Origin: Scatosoma sp048465415
GTDB taxonomy: Bacteria; Bacillota; Clostridia; Christensenellales; Borkfalkiaceae
Reading direction: 5' to 3'
Assembly: GCA_048465415.1 (NCBI GenBank)
Contig: DBFWLO010000009.1
Location: forward strand, 1-64,000
DNA: 64,000 nt
Below are positions 1 to 9,203 of this stretch, piece by piece (position 1 is the stretch's first letter; every line of letters begins with the position of its first letter). Both the position numbers and the translations under genes were made by a program. The notes below the pieces were generated by a model that did no database searches, was not told the DNA's origin, and worked only from the letters and a program-made list of their open reading frames with translations.

Positions 1-3000
1 ATCCGTCCCCTCGATATATTCGTATTTCGTCTTATGTTCGCCCGTCTCGTCGAGTTCCGCACTCGTCTGACCGTTTTCCGCATACTCGCTTTCTTGATAG
101 AATTTGGAAGAGGTGTCCAAGCTGTTATACGTAAACGACTTTTTAACGTTTCCTTTCTCGTCGTAGACCGTCTCTTCTATATCGATTCCGTCATCGTTTA
201 TTACATACTCATTTTTACTGTTCTTTTCTTCCGTATAGCTTTCCGTTTTGACCGTCAAGCCTTGGGCGTTGTAATAATATTTTTTATAGCTGTAAACATT
301 ATCTTTCCCCGTCACCGCCACTGTCGTTTTCTCTTCTGTTACTTTTTGATTATGATCATAACTGTAATCTACCGTGATCGTCTGCGTAACGCTGCCGCTG
401 GCGTTCAATTTTCTCGCGTTCGTAACCGTTCTCAGAGGATTGTTAAAAGCATTCAACGTCGTGCTCTCCGTATCCCCCGCAACGAAATCGAAACTTGAAA
501 GAGCCGTCTTATTCAAAGTATCTTTTCTGGCGTATTGAATATTGTTTCTCGAATACGGTACATAATCATACATTTTCGCGCTTACGACCTTACCGCCCTC
601 TTCATTCAGTTCGCCTACGACAAATTCATTGTCGTTGAAAAGATATTTTACCTTATTTCCTTCCTGATCGATAATTGTTGTCGTAACCTCGGTATAACTA
701 ATGATGCTATATCCGAACAAGATAGTGTCGCTCACCGTTACGTCTCTATGTTTTATACTGCTTACCATCGAATAGTCGTAGACGCTTATTAATTTCCCGG
801 CATTATAATTTAAGCTCGTTTTGAGTTTATCGTTGGAGATTACCCCATAAATCTCATATTTCAGATTTGTGTTATCCCGTATATAGGTAAACTCGATCGT
901 TTGTCCTTTGGAAGACTCTACTTTTGCCAATCGATCGGAACTCGCAACGCTTACCGCGCCATTTATAAGAGTCGGCGCATCGTAAGAAAATTTAATATTT
1001 CTCCCTCTTGCGTCCGTTATACTTGTAAGCCTGCCATTAGAATTATACGCAAAGGAGATTACTTTGTTTTCTCCGTCATATACTCGTTTTATCCTGTTCG
1101 TCGTGCTTGCGTTATCGGCATACTCGATGTTCAAAGCGTTATTGTAGCCGTCAAAAATCATGACAAGGTCTCCGTATTTATTAAATCCTTTATAGAGGGT
1201 ACCGTCCGTGAGATAGTTTACGGGCAAATGCTTTTGTGTCTGCTCCAATCGGAAATTCAAATTGACATATTCTTTATAATAGTCGTTAAATTGTTTAATC
1301 TTCTGATCCCTTTTATCTTTTATTACCTCAATTTGTTCTTCGAGTTGTTTCTTCTGATCTTTGATGTTCTCTTTTGCTTCGTCGATCTGATAGACCATTA
1401 AATTGCGCTGATAGAACATTTCTTCTATATCTGTACCGAATACTTTTCTTGATTGATCCTTATAGTATTCATATTCGTCGTAGTCTCCTAAGTCTGTAAA
1501 TTTCCACGCTTCTACCTTTCTGTCGGCATTTAAATCGTCTAGCGTATCGTCTAAACAGGAATTATTATCTTGATATTCTTTCAATTGTTTGGTTAATATC
1601 TCGTAAGACTGTTTTAATGACAATAATTGTTTATTTACATAACACGATTTTTCAGGGAACATGTCTTCACACCAAACGTCATTCAGCTCAATCAGTTGTT
1701 TTCTTAAGCTGATATATTGCAGGGCTTCCGATTTCAACAAAACCAAACAACAGGCCGAAGGATCTTTTAAGGCGTTATACTTGCTCTCCGAGATGGGAGT
1801 ATCATAAGAAATTTGATAGGTATCTTGATTGAACAACACATAATCTTCCAGAACGTTTTTATATTCTTGCACCTGGCTTTCCAGCTGTTTTAATTCCTCA
1901 CTGCGCTGCTCGACAAGTTCCGCATTTTTTACGTTTTCCAATTTCGGAATTGCCTTTAAACCGGTTGAAGACCGATATTCCGTCTGCACCTCGTAAGTTT
2001 TTCCACCAACCTGACAGGTCAATTTTCCGTCGATTCCCGCCGTAATCATAGATTTTAAAACGGACTGCCTGGCATTACTATCGTCCAAGTAATAATAATA
2101 CTCGGAAAATGCGATCTTTGTCCCGCTCGGATCTGTATAATCACAGTTTGAATAATATTTAATAAATCTTTCGTGCAAATTCAGTCTGAAATTTTCTCCC
2201 ATTCCAAAATCGGTAGTGGATTGCTTATAAATATGACTGATTGCATAAGGAATACTCATATCGTTTGCGGATACGGTCTCGAAACTCGTTACGAGTTCAC
2301 CTGTTCCCGCATTGAAAGTTCCCTCTGCTACGCCCGCCAAATTAAAGATCTTTAACATCGGCTTGTCGTTATTTCCCAGATATTCTATTTCCAATTCCGG
2401 CGCATTGCTTCCGCTGGCGTAAAACAATCCGTTAACATAATCATTATAAGGCTCGATGGTGATATCGAATGTAGCCGTATCTGAATACGCTTTAAACATA
2501 TTGGTAATATTTACGATGATATCGCCGGAACCCATATACGTACTTGCGCCGTTGACTAAAACGTATCCGTATTGACTGACGGAGTATCTTTTAAGTTTCA
2601 ATTTTACACTGTTTATCGTACTGTCTAACAGACCGATTTTTGATTTATTTATTTTAATAATAGTTTTGTAATCGTTGCTGCTGTCCCTGGAAACCTTTAT
2701 GTACTGTATGCCGGACACAAGATTCCAATTATAGGTATATCCGGAACTTCCGCGTGGTTTATAATATACCTGATGCGAGGTAATTTCGTCGGCATTAACG
2801 ATCACCTGCGGATCTATCACAACCGGAAACGCTCTCTCGGGCGCGTCAAAATAATCTGGCTCGGCGACTACCTGGATAGCTAACGCTCCGTTTTCTTCTT
2901 GTATTTCGTAACTTACCAGATCGGAATAGTCGCCGTTCGCGTCGTACATAACGGGACTGGGAATTTTAAATACGATCTCTCCCGTCTCTTTATTCCTTAA

Positions 3001-3636
3001 TTCCAGAGTCCTATTGTCCTCCGTAACGGAAATATCCAAGTTCGTCAAGTTTATGTCAAAATCAAATATGTAATTTTCCTGACGTTCTTTAACGATAATA
3101 TTTTCTTTGATTCGGGTTGGCTCTACCTCGTATTCAATATCCACTCCTGCTTTTACGTCTTTCAAAATCGCTTTATTATTCGTTTCATCTTTTAACTGTT
3201 CAATAACTGTGCTACTCTTTGCCGCATCTTTGGCGATTAAGGTAACGTCGCAATTATTTTTTTGCATGGAGTAAATTTTTCCTTGTTCTGCCTTAGTATA
3301 AAACTTCGTCGCGAAAATATTTTCTTGACATTCCAGATTCCCGTCGGCATTTTTGCATAAACAGGTTCTGATTTTCCTATGTTTATTGGTTTTTTCGTCG
3401 AGATAATTTTTCGGCACGCTCGATATGATCTGTCTCGTCGTTCCGTCATTGAATTTGAACACGTTTTGATAGGCATTTTCTTTTCTCTTATTTTCATATA
3501 AGGCTTCTTTGGGTAAATTTTCTTCAACTTCCTCGATTCCGCCTTTTAATTCCATTCCTTCCTCTTCTTGTTTCTGAAAACTTTCCTGCGACGATGTCAT
3601 TTTTTCCTCGCTTGTTTTCAATTTAATTGTTCCCAT
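1..3636 (-). CDS. Large RHS/YD-repeat protein, C-terminus beyond the left edge
   Basis: An open frame starts at the ATG at 3636 and reads through 1,212 codons to the left edge without a stop, so the C-terminus is missing. AGGAG lies 9 nt upstream of the ATG. The N-terminus (MGTIKLKTSEEK) is charged, with no signal peptide or membrane segment. Around residue 268 is FPVVIDP, a hallmark of the DNRLRE-type region of Firmicutes wall-associated/RHS proteins. A beta-rich stretch follows. Charged coiled coils lie near residues 565-600 and 745-790. From about residue 810 there are YD-type repeats, for example YNSNGRLTSITDARG. In this family the variable C-terminus often carries a toxin or effector, but it is not visible here. 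The gene is visibly AT-richer than the ligase region of the cluster. It is the last visible gene of the 14-kb operon, 25 nt after its neighbour. Confidence 0.82.
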   Translation of the reverse strand, partial: MGTIKLKTSEEKMTSSQESFQKQEEEGMELKGGIEEVEENLPKEALYENKRKENAYQNVFKFNDGTTRQIISSVPKNYLDEKTNKHRKIRTCLCKNADGNLECQENIFATKFYTKAEQGKIYSMQKNNCDVTLIAKDAAKSSTVIEQLKDETNNKAILKDVKAGVDIEYEVEPTRIKENIIVKERQENYIFDFDINLTNLDISVTEDNRTLELRNKETGEIVFKIPSPVMYDANGDYSDLVSYEIQEENGALAIQVVAEPDYFDAPERAFPVVIDPQVIVNADEITSHQVYYKPRGSSGYTYNWNLVSGIQYIKVSRDSSNDYKTIIKINKSKIGLLDSTINSVKLKLKRYSVSQYGYVLVNGASTYMGSGDIIVNITNMFKAYSDTATFDITIEPYNDYVNGLFYASGSNAPELEIEYLGNNDKPMLKIFNLAGVAEGTFNAGTGELVTSFETVSANDMSIPYAISHIYKQSTTDFGMGENFRLNLHERFIKYYSNCDYTDPSGTKIAFSEYYYYLDDSNARQSVLKSMITAGIDGKLTCQVGGKTYEVQTEYRSSTGLKAIPKLENVKNAELVEQRSEELKQLESQVQEYKNVLEDYVLFNQDTYQISYDTPISESKYNALKDPSACCLVLLKSEALQYISLRKQLIELNDVWCEDMFPEKSCYVNKQLLSLKQSYEILTKQLKEYQDNNSCLDDTLDDLNADRKVEAWKFTDLGDYDEYEYYKDQSRKVFGTDIEEMFYQRNLMVYQIDEAKENIKDQKKQLEEQIEVIKDKRDQKIKQFNDYYKEYVNLNFRLEQTQKHLPVNYLTDGTLYKGFNKYGDLVMIFDGYNNALNIEYADNASTTNRIKRVYDGENKVISFAYNSNGRLTSITDARGRNIKFSYDAPTLINGAVSVASSDRLAKVESSKGQTIEFTYIRDNTNLKYEIYGVISNDKLKTSLNYNAGKLISVYDYSMVSSIKHRDVTVSDTILFGYSIISYTEVTTTIIDQEGNKVKYLFNDNEFVVGELNEEGGKVVSAKMYDYVPYSRNNIQYARKDTLNKTALSSFDFVAGDTESTTLNAFNNPLRTVTNARKLNASGSVTQTITVDYSYDHNQKVTEEKTTVAVTGKDNVYSYKKYYYNAQGLTVKTESYTEEKNSKNEYVINDDGIDIEETVYDEKGNVKKSFTYNSLDTSSKFYQESEYAENGQTSAELDETGEHKTKYEYIEGTD

Positions 3637-3661
3637 TTGTTTTTTCTCCTTGTTTTTGTTT

Positions 3662-4231
3662 TTAAGTGTCCGACCGTTCCTGTTCCAAAGTCACGGCAAA
3701 AATATGCATAAACATATTATCCGGGAAAATGATCTCGCGGATCGTTTTGCCCGACTCCACTTCACTTATACAGTGATGAAAATAGATAGCATGGATCAAC
3801 CTTCCCGTCGAAAGCATTGCTCCCGCCGGAAGAAGTTCGTATTTTTCAAAGAATCCTTTCGCAAAGGAATCCTCGATTTTTCCGTGCGACCAGTCTAACA
3901 AAGCTATGCCGACGTCTTGCTTTTCGCCGTCGCCGTAAACGATTTTAAGATTTTCCTGCGCGTCTCCCCAATACCCGAATCCGAGAATATGCAGTCTGTC
4001 CGCACTGTCGTTTACTTCCAGCCTCTGTCTTTCGCTCACCATATTGTCATAATTTCCCGTTTCGATTTTAAATTCCGCTCCGTTTATTTTCTCTTGCGCT
4101 TTGTATTTGAAATTCTCTTGCAGAATACAGATATTATCCAGGCCGAATTCCTCGTCGGCGCCGGGTAATTCCTCATACACGAGTCTATGGTTCATCAGCG
4201 GCGCGAGATTGAGTTTTTTATATATTTTCAT
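3662..4231 (-). CDS. Small beta-sandwich-like protein, copy 3 of a family in this cluster
   Basis: The protein has 189 residues, starts MKIYKKLNLAP, and has no signal peptide. It is a paralogue of the products at 6644-7213 and 11363-11923. The three share a central pattern (a hydrophobic strand ending in LGF-x2-G or FGYF, then a DG turn; here ILGFGYWG followed by YGDGE and DW) and a C-terminal strand, here FPDNMFMHIFAVT. That order of strands resembles small beta-sandwich modules attached to carbohydrate-active enzymes, which is inference from pattern only. The start overlaps the end of the upstream BtrH-like gene by 14 nt, as in the other two pairs, which suggests co-translation and perhaps a complex. 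No catalytic motif is visible and the function is unknown. Confidence 0.7.
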   Translation of the reverse strand: MKIYKKLNLAPLMNHRLVYEELPGADEEFGLDNICILQENFKYKAQEKINGAEFKIETGNYDNMVSERQRLEVNDSADRLHILGFGYWGDAQENLKIVYGDGEKQDVGIALLDWSHGKIEDSFAKGFFEKYELLPAGAMLSTGRLIHAIYFHHCISEVESGKTIREIIFPDNMFMHIFAVTLEQERSDT

Positions 4232-5168
4232 TTGCCGCCTCCTTTAATTTTTCGTACACCCATGCTTCCGCATTCTCCGTTTCTTCGAGCTTTCGCTCGA
4301 TCCTCTTCAAGTGTTTCCGGGCAAAGCTATAATCACGCTGTCCGCTCATCTTCCAAAGCAAAGACAATAAATTAGAATAATTATAGATCGCCTCCGACAA
4401 TTTCTTTTCATTTTCCGGGTGTTCCCGAAATATTTTCGCTGCCGCAATACAGTAGAGCGACATTCTTATCTGCCGTAGATAATCGGTAATTTTTTGCGCG
4501 TTCTGTTCCAAGACGCTTACGTCTCCGGAAAATATCCTCTTCAATTCACAAAGATTTTTGTGCGAATATTCCCTGCTTGCCTCCATCTTTCGCGGATCGA
4601 ACTTGCTTAATATATTTAACTCTCCCGCGCTTCTCCTTTTTCTTTTGAGCACCCGGCAGGTTTTTTCATGCGTCATTTTCTTTGCGTACATCGCGTTCGC
4701 TTTCAGCAAATTGTCCAGGGAAATCACTTTCTTTGTATACTCGAAACTATTCAGATAATTGTGATCCACCACATTGGCCGTTCTCTTCTCCAAATCATAT
4801 CCGTATGCGAGAATAAAATGCGGGGAATGGGTGAGCAAATACGTTTCCGCACGGCTTTCCAGATAATAGCAGTCCACGCCTACGATCACGGGATTTCCGC
4901 GGCCGATATTTTTGATCAGTCTTTTCTCATCGACGTTGCAGGCTACGTTCGTATATCCGGCCTCTTTTTCAAAGCGCTTCCAGGGAATCGTGCTTTCCCG
5001 GAAAATCGTAAATTCGGGGCCGACCAGCATAAACCCGTTCAATAAAACGGCTTCCTTGTCTATTCCGAGTCCGGATAATCCCGTTATCAACTGATGCCAA
5101 TAACAGCTTTTATACAAAAAGTCGTTGAACGGTTTCACGCCCTCTATTTTATAACTTTTGCTCTTCAT
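4218..5168 (-). CDS. BtrH-like (C39-like fold) cysteine protein, copy 3
   Basis: The protein has 316 residues, using the ATG at 5168 with AGGAG 4-8 nt upstream. The N-terminal half shows the pattern VKPFNDF, then KSCYWHQ with Cys22, then PHFILAYGYD, then VVDHNYLNS. This is a Cys-His-Asp arrangement like the butirosin biosynthesis BtrH N-terminal family, whose founding member moves an acyl group from an acyl carrier protein to an aminoglycoside. The C-terminal half is helical and charged. Paralogues are at 7198-8115 and 11920-12909. The gene overlaps the upstream ACP gene by 20 nt and the downstream beta-sandwich gene by 14 nt. An acyl or aminoacyl transferase using the neighbouring ACP is a reasonable inference; a C39-like peptidase is the alternative. 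Confidence 0.65.
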   Translation of the reverse strand: MKSKSYKIEGVKPFNDFLYKSCYWHQLITGLSGLGIDKEAVLLNGFMLVGPEFTIFRESTIPWKRFEKEAGYTNVACNVDEKRLIKNIGRGNPVIVGVDCYYLESRAETYLLTHSPHFILAYGYDLEKRTANVVDHNYLNSFEYTKKVISLDNLLKANAMYAKKMTHEKTCRVLKRKRRSAGELNILSKFDPRKMEASREYSHKNLCELKRIFSGDVSVLEQNAQKITDYLRQIRMSLYCIAAAKIFREHPENEKKLSEAIYNYSNLLSLLWKMSGQRDYSFARKHLKRIERKLEETENAEAWVYEKLKEAANENI

Positions 5169-5391
5169 TCCTTTTCTCCTCCACGACAAGTATCAGCTCT
5201 CCCACCGTACTCCAATTTTCCATATTCAGTTCCTCTAATTCAAACTCGATCCCCGTCTCGGTCTCTATTTCTACGACGATTTCCACAAACGACAGACTGT
5301 CCAGACTCAACTCTTTAAAGACGCTCTCTTCTGTCACTTCTTCTTCCAGAGCGCAACGACTTTTGACGATGCGAATGATCTCCTCTTTCAT
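5149..5391 (-). CDS. Acyl/peptidyl carrier protein
   Basis: The protein has 80 residues, starting MKEEIIRIVKSR at the ATG at 5391. That ATG overlaps the ligase stop codon as ATGA, so translation is probably coupled. Helix II carries LSLDSLSF with the phosphopantetheine attachment serine at residue 32 in the expected D-S-L motif. Predicted acidic helices and a length of about 80 residues are typical of stand-alone carriers. It lies directly after the AMP-forming ligase, so it is the likely acceptor of that enzyme's acyl-adenylate. Longer frames upstream of this ATG only read through the ligase gene and are not used. Confidence 0.9.
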   Translation of the reverse strand: MKEEIIRIVKSRCALEEEVTEESVFKELSLDSLSFVEIVVEIETETGIEFELEELNMENWSTVGELILVVEEKRNEEQKL

Positions 5392-6647
5392 CGTCTCACC
5401 TTCTTCCCGCTCGCCGTCCGTTCCAATCTCTCCGCGCGCTCGATTCTGTTGGGCATAAAATGCGCGTCCAGGCTTTCGGCGAGCCGCGTCCGCAGCGCGG
5501 AGGGAGCGCATTCCCCCGTATATTTCAGACAAAGTTCGGTGATCCCGTCCTCCCCCGTCCTGCCGTACGCCGCGCAGTCTTCCACGCCCGGACATTTTTT
5601 CGCTTCTTCCTCGATCTCTTCGGGAAAAATATTCATTCCCGCCCGAATGATCATATCGTCCTTTCTTCCGTCTATGTAATAATACCCCTCTTCGTCCCGG
5701 CGGGCCATGTCCCCCGTATGCAGCCAGCCCCTTTCGAGCTTTTCTTCCGTCCTTGCGGCGTCCTTGAAATATCCCTTCATTACGCAGGGAGATTTTATCA
5801 AAAGTTCCCCGTCCCTAATCTCGGCGCATACCTGCCCTATGGTTTTCCCGACGCTTCCCGCTTTCCGCAAAAAATCGTTCGGCGTCAGCGCGCATACCCG
5901 GGGACTGTGTTCGGTGAGTCCGTATACGTTGTAAAACTCCGTTTGGGGGAAAGTCTCGGAAATCTTTCTCGCCGCGGACTCCGTCAGTCGTTCCCCGCTG
6001 ATCGCGCTCACCTTTACCGGGAATCCTGCCGTCCTGCCGTATTTTGAAAGCGTCAGATATACCGTCGGCGTCGTACAAAACACTTCGATTTCCCCTTCCC
6101 GCAAAAACTTCGTCAGCCTTTGCGGCAAAAACGCCTCTTCGTAAAAGTAAATTTCCATGCCGCAGATAAGCCCGTATAAAAGTTCTCCCACGAGAGCCGA
6201 AACATGGACGAGCGGCCGCATAATCCCCAGACGTTTCCTGCCTTCCAGCCGGAAATAGCCGGAGATATATTCGAGATTGGCGACGACGTTTTCATGCGTG
6301 AGCATGACGCCCTTGGGAGTTCCCGTCGTTCCGCTCGTAAACAACATAAAAGCCAGATCCCCCCACTTCTCTCCCTCCCCTTCCCCAACCGCCTTACGGA
6401 TCTCTTCATACCGTTTATCCCCGTACTCCCTCGATACGGGCACCGCGGCGTTTCCTTCCGCGATGCAGCGGATAATATTCAGCGCCTGCTCCTCCCGCGT
6501 ATTCCCCGTACAAAGTTTTAAACCGCCTCTGTCCCCGGCCTCGTATTCCATATTCAGCAGCTCGCGATAGGTCGTTCCCGTTCCCGCAAACGCGACTCTT
6601 TCCGCATAAGGACGCATTTTTTCTTTTAAATATTCCCAAAGTCTCAT
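5388..6647 (-). CDS. AMP-forming acid (acyl or amino acid) ligase
   Basis: The protein has 419 residues, starting MRLWEYLKEKM at the ATG at 6647. That ATG overlaps the upstream stop as ATGA and has AGGAG upstream. ANL-superfamily motifs are complete: the P-loop LFTSGTTGTPKG near residue 125, YGLTE, HTGDMARRDEEG, GRKDDMIIRAG, and a C-terminal GKK whose lysine would be the catalytic Lys of the mobile domain. It is shorter than most acyl-CoA synthetases (about 500 residues), with a compact N-terminal region, as in ligases that load free-standing carrier proteins. It sits between a beta-sandwich gene and an ACP gene. Inferred role: activation of a carboxylic or amino acid and loading onto the ACP. 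The substrate cannot be read from sequence by eye. Confidence 0.88.
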   Translation of the reverse strand: MRLWEYLKEKMRPYAERVAFAGTGTTYRELLNMEYEAGDRGGLKLCTGNTREEQALNIIRCIAEGNAAVPVSREYGDKRYEEIRKAVGEGEGEKWGDLAFMLFTSGTTGTPKGVMLTHENVVANLEYISGYFRLEGRKRLGIMRPLVHVSALVGELLYGLICGMEIYFYEEAFLPQRLTKFLREGEIEVFCTTPTVYLTLSKYGRTAGFPVKVSAISGERLTESAARKISETFPQTEFYNVYGLTEHSPRVCALTPNDFLRKAGSVGKTIGQVCAEIRDGELLIKSPCVMKGYFKDAARTEEKLERGWLHTGDMARRDEEGYYYIDGRKDDMIIRAGMNIFPEEIEEEAKKCPGVEDCAAYGRTGEDGITELCLKYTGECAPSALRTRLAESLDAHFMPNRIERAERLERTASGKKVRR

Positions 6648-7213
6648 ACTCTTTCTCCTCGCCCGGTTTCCGGCCTCCCTTCGTCCGATTCCGTATGTGC
6701 GGTGATTGCGAAAATATGCGTCCACTCGCAGTCGGGAAGAACGATTTTGCGGACGTATTTGCGCGGGACTTCCGTTTCCGAATAATACAGATATTTTTTA
6801 CCGTTGTTCCATAAAATTTTGTCGTATACCTTGCAGCTTCTCAATTCCAGCTCTTTTTTCCTGTCGAATACCCAGGAATACTTCGTAAACCAATTCTTGT
6901 CGTGCAATTCGATATAGCCGGGTATCTCTCCGTCGTCCGTGATGAGCGCCACGGGATGACGGAACACCCCGTATTCGGAAAAGCCGAGCACGAATATCTT
7001 GTCCGCCCAAGCCTCTATTTCTATTTCCCGTCCGTCGCAGCTTATGTTGTCAAAGCTTTCTCCGTACTCCAAAAGAAAGGGGATCCCGGCGCGGCAGACG
7101 ATTCTTCCCGAAGGATAAAAGCTCTCCTTTAAGATATATTCCCCCAATTCCCGCTGCGGATTGCCGATCGCCTTCTCGTTGAAATATTTTTTCAGTTTTA
7201 TAAAGCTGTCCAT
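6644..7213 (-). CDS. Small beta-sandwich-like protein, copy 2
   Basis: The protein has 189 residues, starting MDSFIKLKKYF. It shares with its paralogues at 3662-4231 and 11363-11923 the N-terminal lead into SFDNISCDG, the strand FVLGFSEYG, a DDGE turn, and the C-terminal block LPDCEWTHIFAIT. No signal peptide is present, so it is cytoplasmic by default. Its start overlaps the upstream BtrH-like gene by 16 nt and its stop overlaps the ligase start as ATGA. The extra C-terminal tail is charged (TESDEGRPETGRG). The repeated pairing with a BtrH-like partner suggests an accessory or scaffolding subunit; function unknown. Confidence 0.68.
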   Translation of the reverse strand: MDSFIKLKKYFNEKAIGNPQRELGEYILKESFYPSGRIVCRAGIPFLLEYGESFDNISCDGREIEIEAWADKIFVLGFSEYGVFRHPVALITDDGEIPGYIELHDKNWFTKYSWVFDRKKELELRSCKVYDKILWNNGKKYLYYSETEVPRKYVRKIVLPDCEWTHIFAITAHTESDEGRPETGRGERV

Positions 7214-8115
7214 GTTTTTTGTTCCTCATATAACGCCCGGTTCAATTTCTTTTGTTTATCGTCGAGGTCTTCTAAAAGAAGAATCAATTTCTCCCTGATC
7301 TCCCCCCGCATTCCCAGCGCCTGGATTTTCGTAAGCGTCGCCCAGATTTTTCTGACGTGGTTGACAAAGTTATTTACCGCGTCGTAGCCTTCTTTTTTGC
7401 CGTAGATCCGGAATATATAACAATAGGAAACGTATATCCAGCTTAATTTTTCGAAAAAGGCTTTTTCCGCGCTCACCTCCTCCTGTCCGTCTCTCAGCTT
7501 CGCCGCAAAGCCTTGCAGATACCCGCGCAAAAGTTTTTCGTCCCTGTCGTAGTTTTTCCGGCTTTGAAACTCTCTTTTTTTGCCGTCCGGGGTGTACCAA
7601 AAAAACGTAAATCGGTCGGGATTGGTTTGCGTATAGGCACGATAGGCTTTCGTGAGATCGAGAACGGACACTTTCTTTTTCTCAAACTGATAGCTTCCCC
7701 AATATTTATGATCCACTATGTCTACAACGCCTTTTTCCACGTCGTATCCGTAGACGCAAATATAATGAACGATATGGGTTTTCAGATAAGTGTCGTTGCG
7801 GAAAGGAAGATAAAAACTATCCGCCGCGACGATCACGGGCTGCTCTGAATCGATGCGCCTTTTTATCGCTTTGAATAATTTCGCTTCCGATCTGCGTCTG
7901 TGCTCTCTAAGTCCCTCCACTTCGTTGTAGCGTACGAATCCCCCGTCGACCACCTCAAACGTCCCGTTTTTATTTTCGTAATGAATAAAACGATTGCGGA
8001 CGTAGTTCATGACGTCGCCGCCGTAGTATTGAGCCACCGCCAGGAACGCATGATAAAAACAACTTTTAAACCAGAATTTGTTAAACGGTTTTATGTTTTC
8101 CAATTCCTTTTTCAT
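7198..8115 (-). CDS. BtrH-like (C39-like fold) cysteine protein, copy 2
   Basis: The protein has 305 residues, starting MKKELENIKPFNKF. It carries KSCFYHAF with Cys19, VHYICVYGYD and IVDHKYWGS, matching the Cys-His-Asp pattern of its paralogues at 4218 and 11920. Helical C-terminal half. It lies 54 nt downstream of an ACP gene and overlaps the following beta-sandwich gene by 16 nt. By analogy with BtrH it may transfer a carrier-bound acyl or aminoacyl group, with the cysteine either catalytic or structural. Overall similarity to the paralogues is low outside the motif blocks, so the three copies are old duplicates and may have different substrates. Confidence 0.65.
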   Translation of the reverse strand: MKKELENIKPFNKFWFKSCFYHAFLAVAQYYGGDVMNYVRNRFIHYENKNGTFEVVDGGFVRYNEVEGLREHRRRSEAKLFKAIKRRIDSEQPVIVAADSFYLPFRNDTYLKTHIVHYICVYGYDVEKGVVDIVDHKYWGSYQFEKKKVSVLDLTKAYRAYTQTNPDRFTFFWYTPDGKKREFQSRKNYDRDEKLLRGYLQGFAAKLRDGQEEVSAEKAFFEKLSWIYVSYCYIFRIYGKKEGYDAVNNFVNHVRKIWATLTKIQALGMRGEIREKLILLLEDLDDKQKKLNRALYEEQKTWTAL

Positions 8116-8169
8116 TTTTTCTTTTCCTCCCGCCTGATTCCCCCGCGTCCGAAATCCGTCCCTTCTTGA

Positions 8170-8403
8170 TCACACGTATTTCCCCGTCAGCTTCGTCAGA
8201 TCTTCCAATGTCAGCAGTTTCTCCGGCTGTAAATCGTCTTCTTCAAAAAAGAAACCGAACCGTTCCTCGATCCCCGCGATCACGCACACCAGCGAGAGAC
8301 TGTCGAGACCGCTCTCTTTCAGGGTTTCCCCCGCCTTCAATTCCGCACCCGTCGTCTCCCGCGCGATCCCGCGGATTTTTTCCGCCATATCTTCCTTTCT
8401 CAT
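8170..8403 (-). CDS. Acyl/peptidyl carrier protein, second copy
   Basis: The protein has 77 residues, starting MRKEDMAEKIRG. Its ATG overlaps the previous stop as ATGA. The phosphopantetheine motif is SGLDSLSL with serine 35. It is clearly different from the carrier at 5149-5391, so the cluster has two carriers but only one visible ligase. This carrier follows the fourth cysteine-protein gene and precedes BtrH-like copy 2. Two carriers could hold two different building blocks, or serve as donor and acceptor. Confidence 0.9.
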   Translation of the reverse strand: MRKEDMAEKIRGIARETTGAELKAGETLKESGLDSLSLVCVIAGIEERFGFFFEEDDLQPEKLLTLEDLTKLTGKYV

Positions 8404-9203
8404 TTCAACGCCTCCTTCCAGGCCTTCTCGTACCCGAGGATACTTTCCATTTCTTCTTTTGTTGTCGACGGAGCGGCTTTCACGCCTTTTTGCTCCTGCA
8501 ACTGTTTCAGTCTCGCTTTTAAGTACAGCTTGTCCAAAAGCCCGATTTCTTCTCGGAGAATTTTCGCGGCTCCGCTATCGCCGTAATATACCGCCAGACG
8601 TTTCCGCGTCATGCGCAGCACTCCCAAGGCGCTCTCGAAATTCTTCAAAGAGATCTTCGGCGGCGCGCTGAAATTCTGAACTCGGATCGCTTCCCTGTCT
8701 TCGTCCGGCGGCTCCGCTTGCAGATCTTCCGTTTTGTACCGGCTGACGCCCCCGTCATACACTGCGCAAAATTCCTCTTCGCCGAATTTCCCTTCCGTCA
8801 GCGGATATTCGTTCACCCAACCGAGATCTTTCCCAACGCAGATATAGTGATCCTCCCGCCAGGAAGCGCGCTTGAAATTCACAAAAAATCGCGTGTTCAC
8901 CCTTACGAGGCACAATTCGTCTTCGCTTTGGTTTCCGATCAATTCGAGCGCTTCCTTAGGGGAAGCCGCGCTGTACGTATGGCTGACGATTCCGTACTCC
9001 TCCGCGATATCCTGCAATCTCGGAAGATAGCAATAATTCTCATACGTGGCGCCGCGGGCAAAGTCGTCGAATACCCGGCTTATGCTTACGAATGAATTTC
9101 CGTATAATTTTTTTACGTCGTAGCTTCTGTTCAGCCACGCCAAGAAATATTTTTCCACGCACGATAATCCCAAAACGTTTGTCAATTCTTTTTTATCAAT
9201 CAT
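8400..9203 (-). CDS. Uncharacterised cysteine protein, possibly a distant C39/BtrH-like member
   Basis: The protein has 267 residues, starting MIDKKELTNVLG. It has an early cysteine (GLSCVEKYF, Cys15) and later DHYICVGKDLGWVNEYP, which lines up with the HxxLxYGYD and D/N-bearing strand of the BtrH-like proteins in this cluster. The KPFN signature is absent and the loop architecture differs, so assignment to that fold is tentative. The C-terminal third is a charged, probably helical region. It overlaps the nucleotidyltransferase gene by 8 nt and the ACP by 4 nt. It may be the partner enzyme of that ACP. Confidence 0.5.
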   Translation of the reverse strand: MIDKKELTNVLGLSCVEKYFLAWLNRSYDVKKLYGNSFVSISRVFDDFARGATYENYCYLPRLQDIAEEYGIVSHTYSAASPKEALELIGNQSEDELCLVRVNTRFFVNFKRASWREDHYICVGKDLGWVNEYPLTEGKFGEEEFCAVYDGGVSRYKTEDLQAEPPDEDREAIRVQNFSAPPKISLKNFESALGVLRMTRKRLAVYYGDSGAAKILREEIGLLDKLYLKARLKQLQEQKGVKAAPSTTKEEMESILGYEKAWKEALK

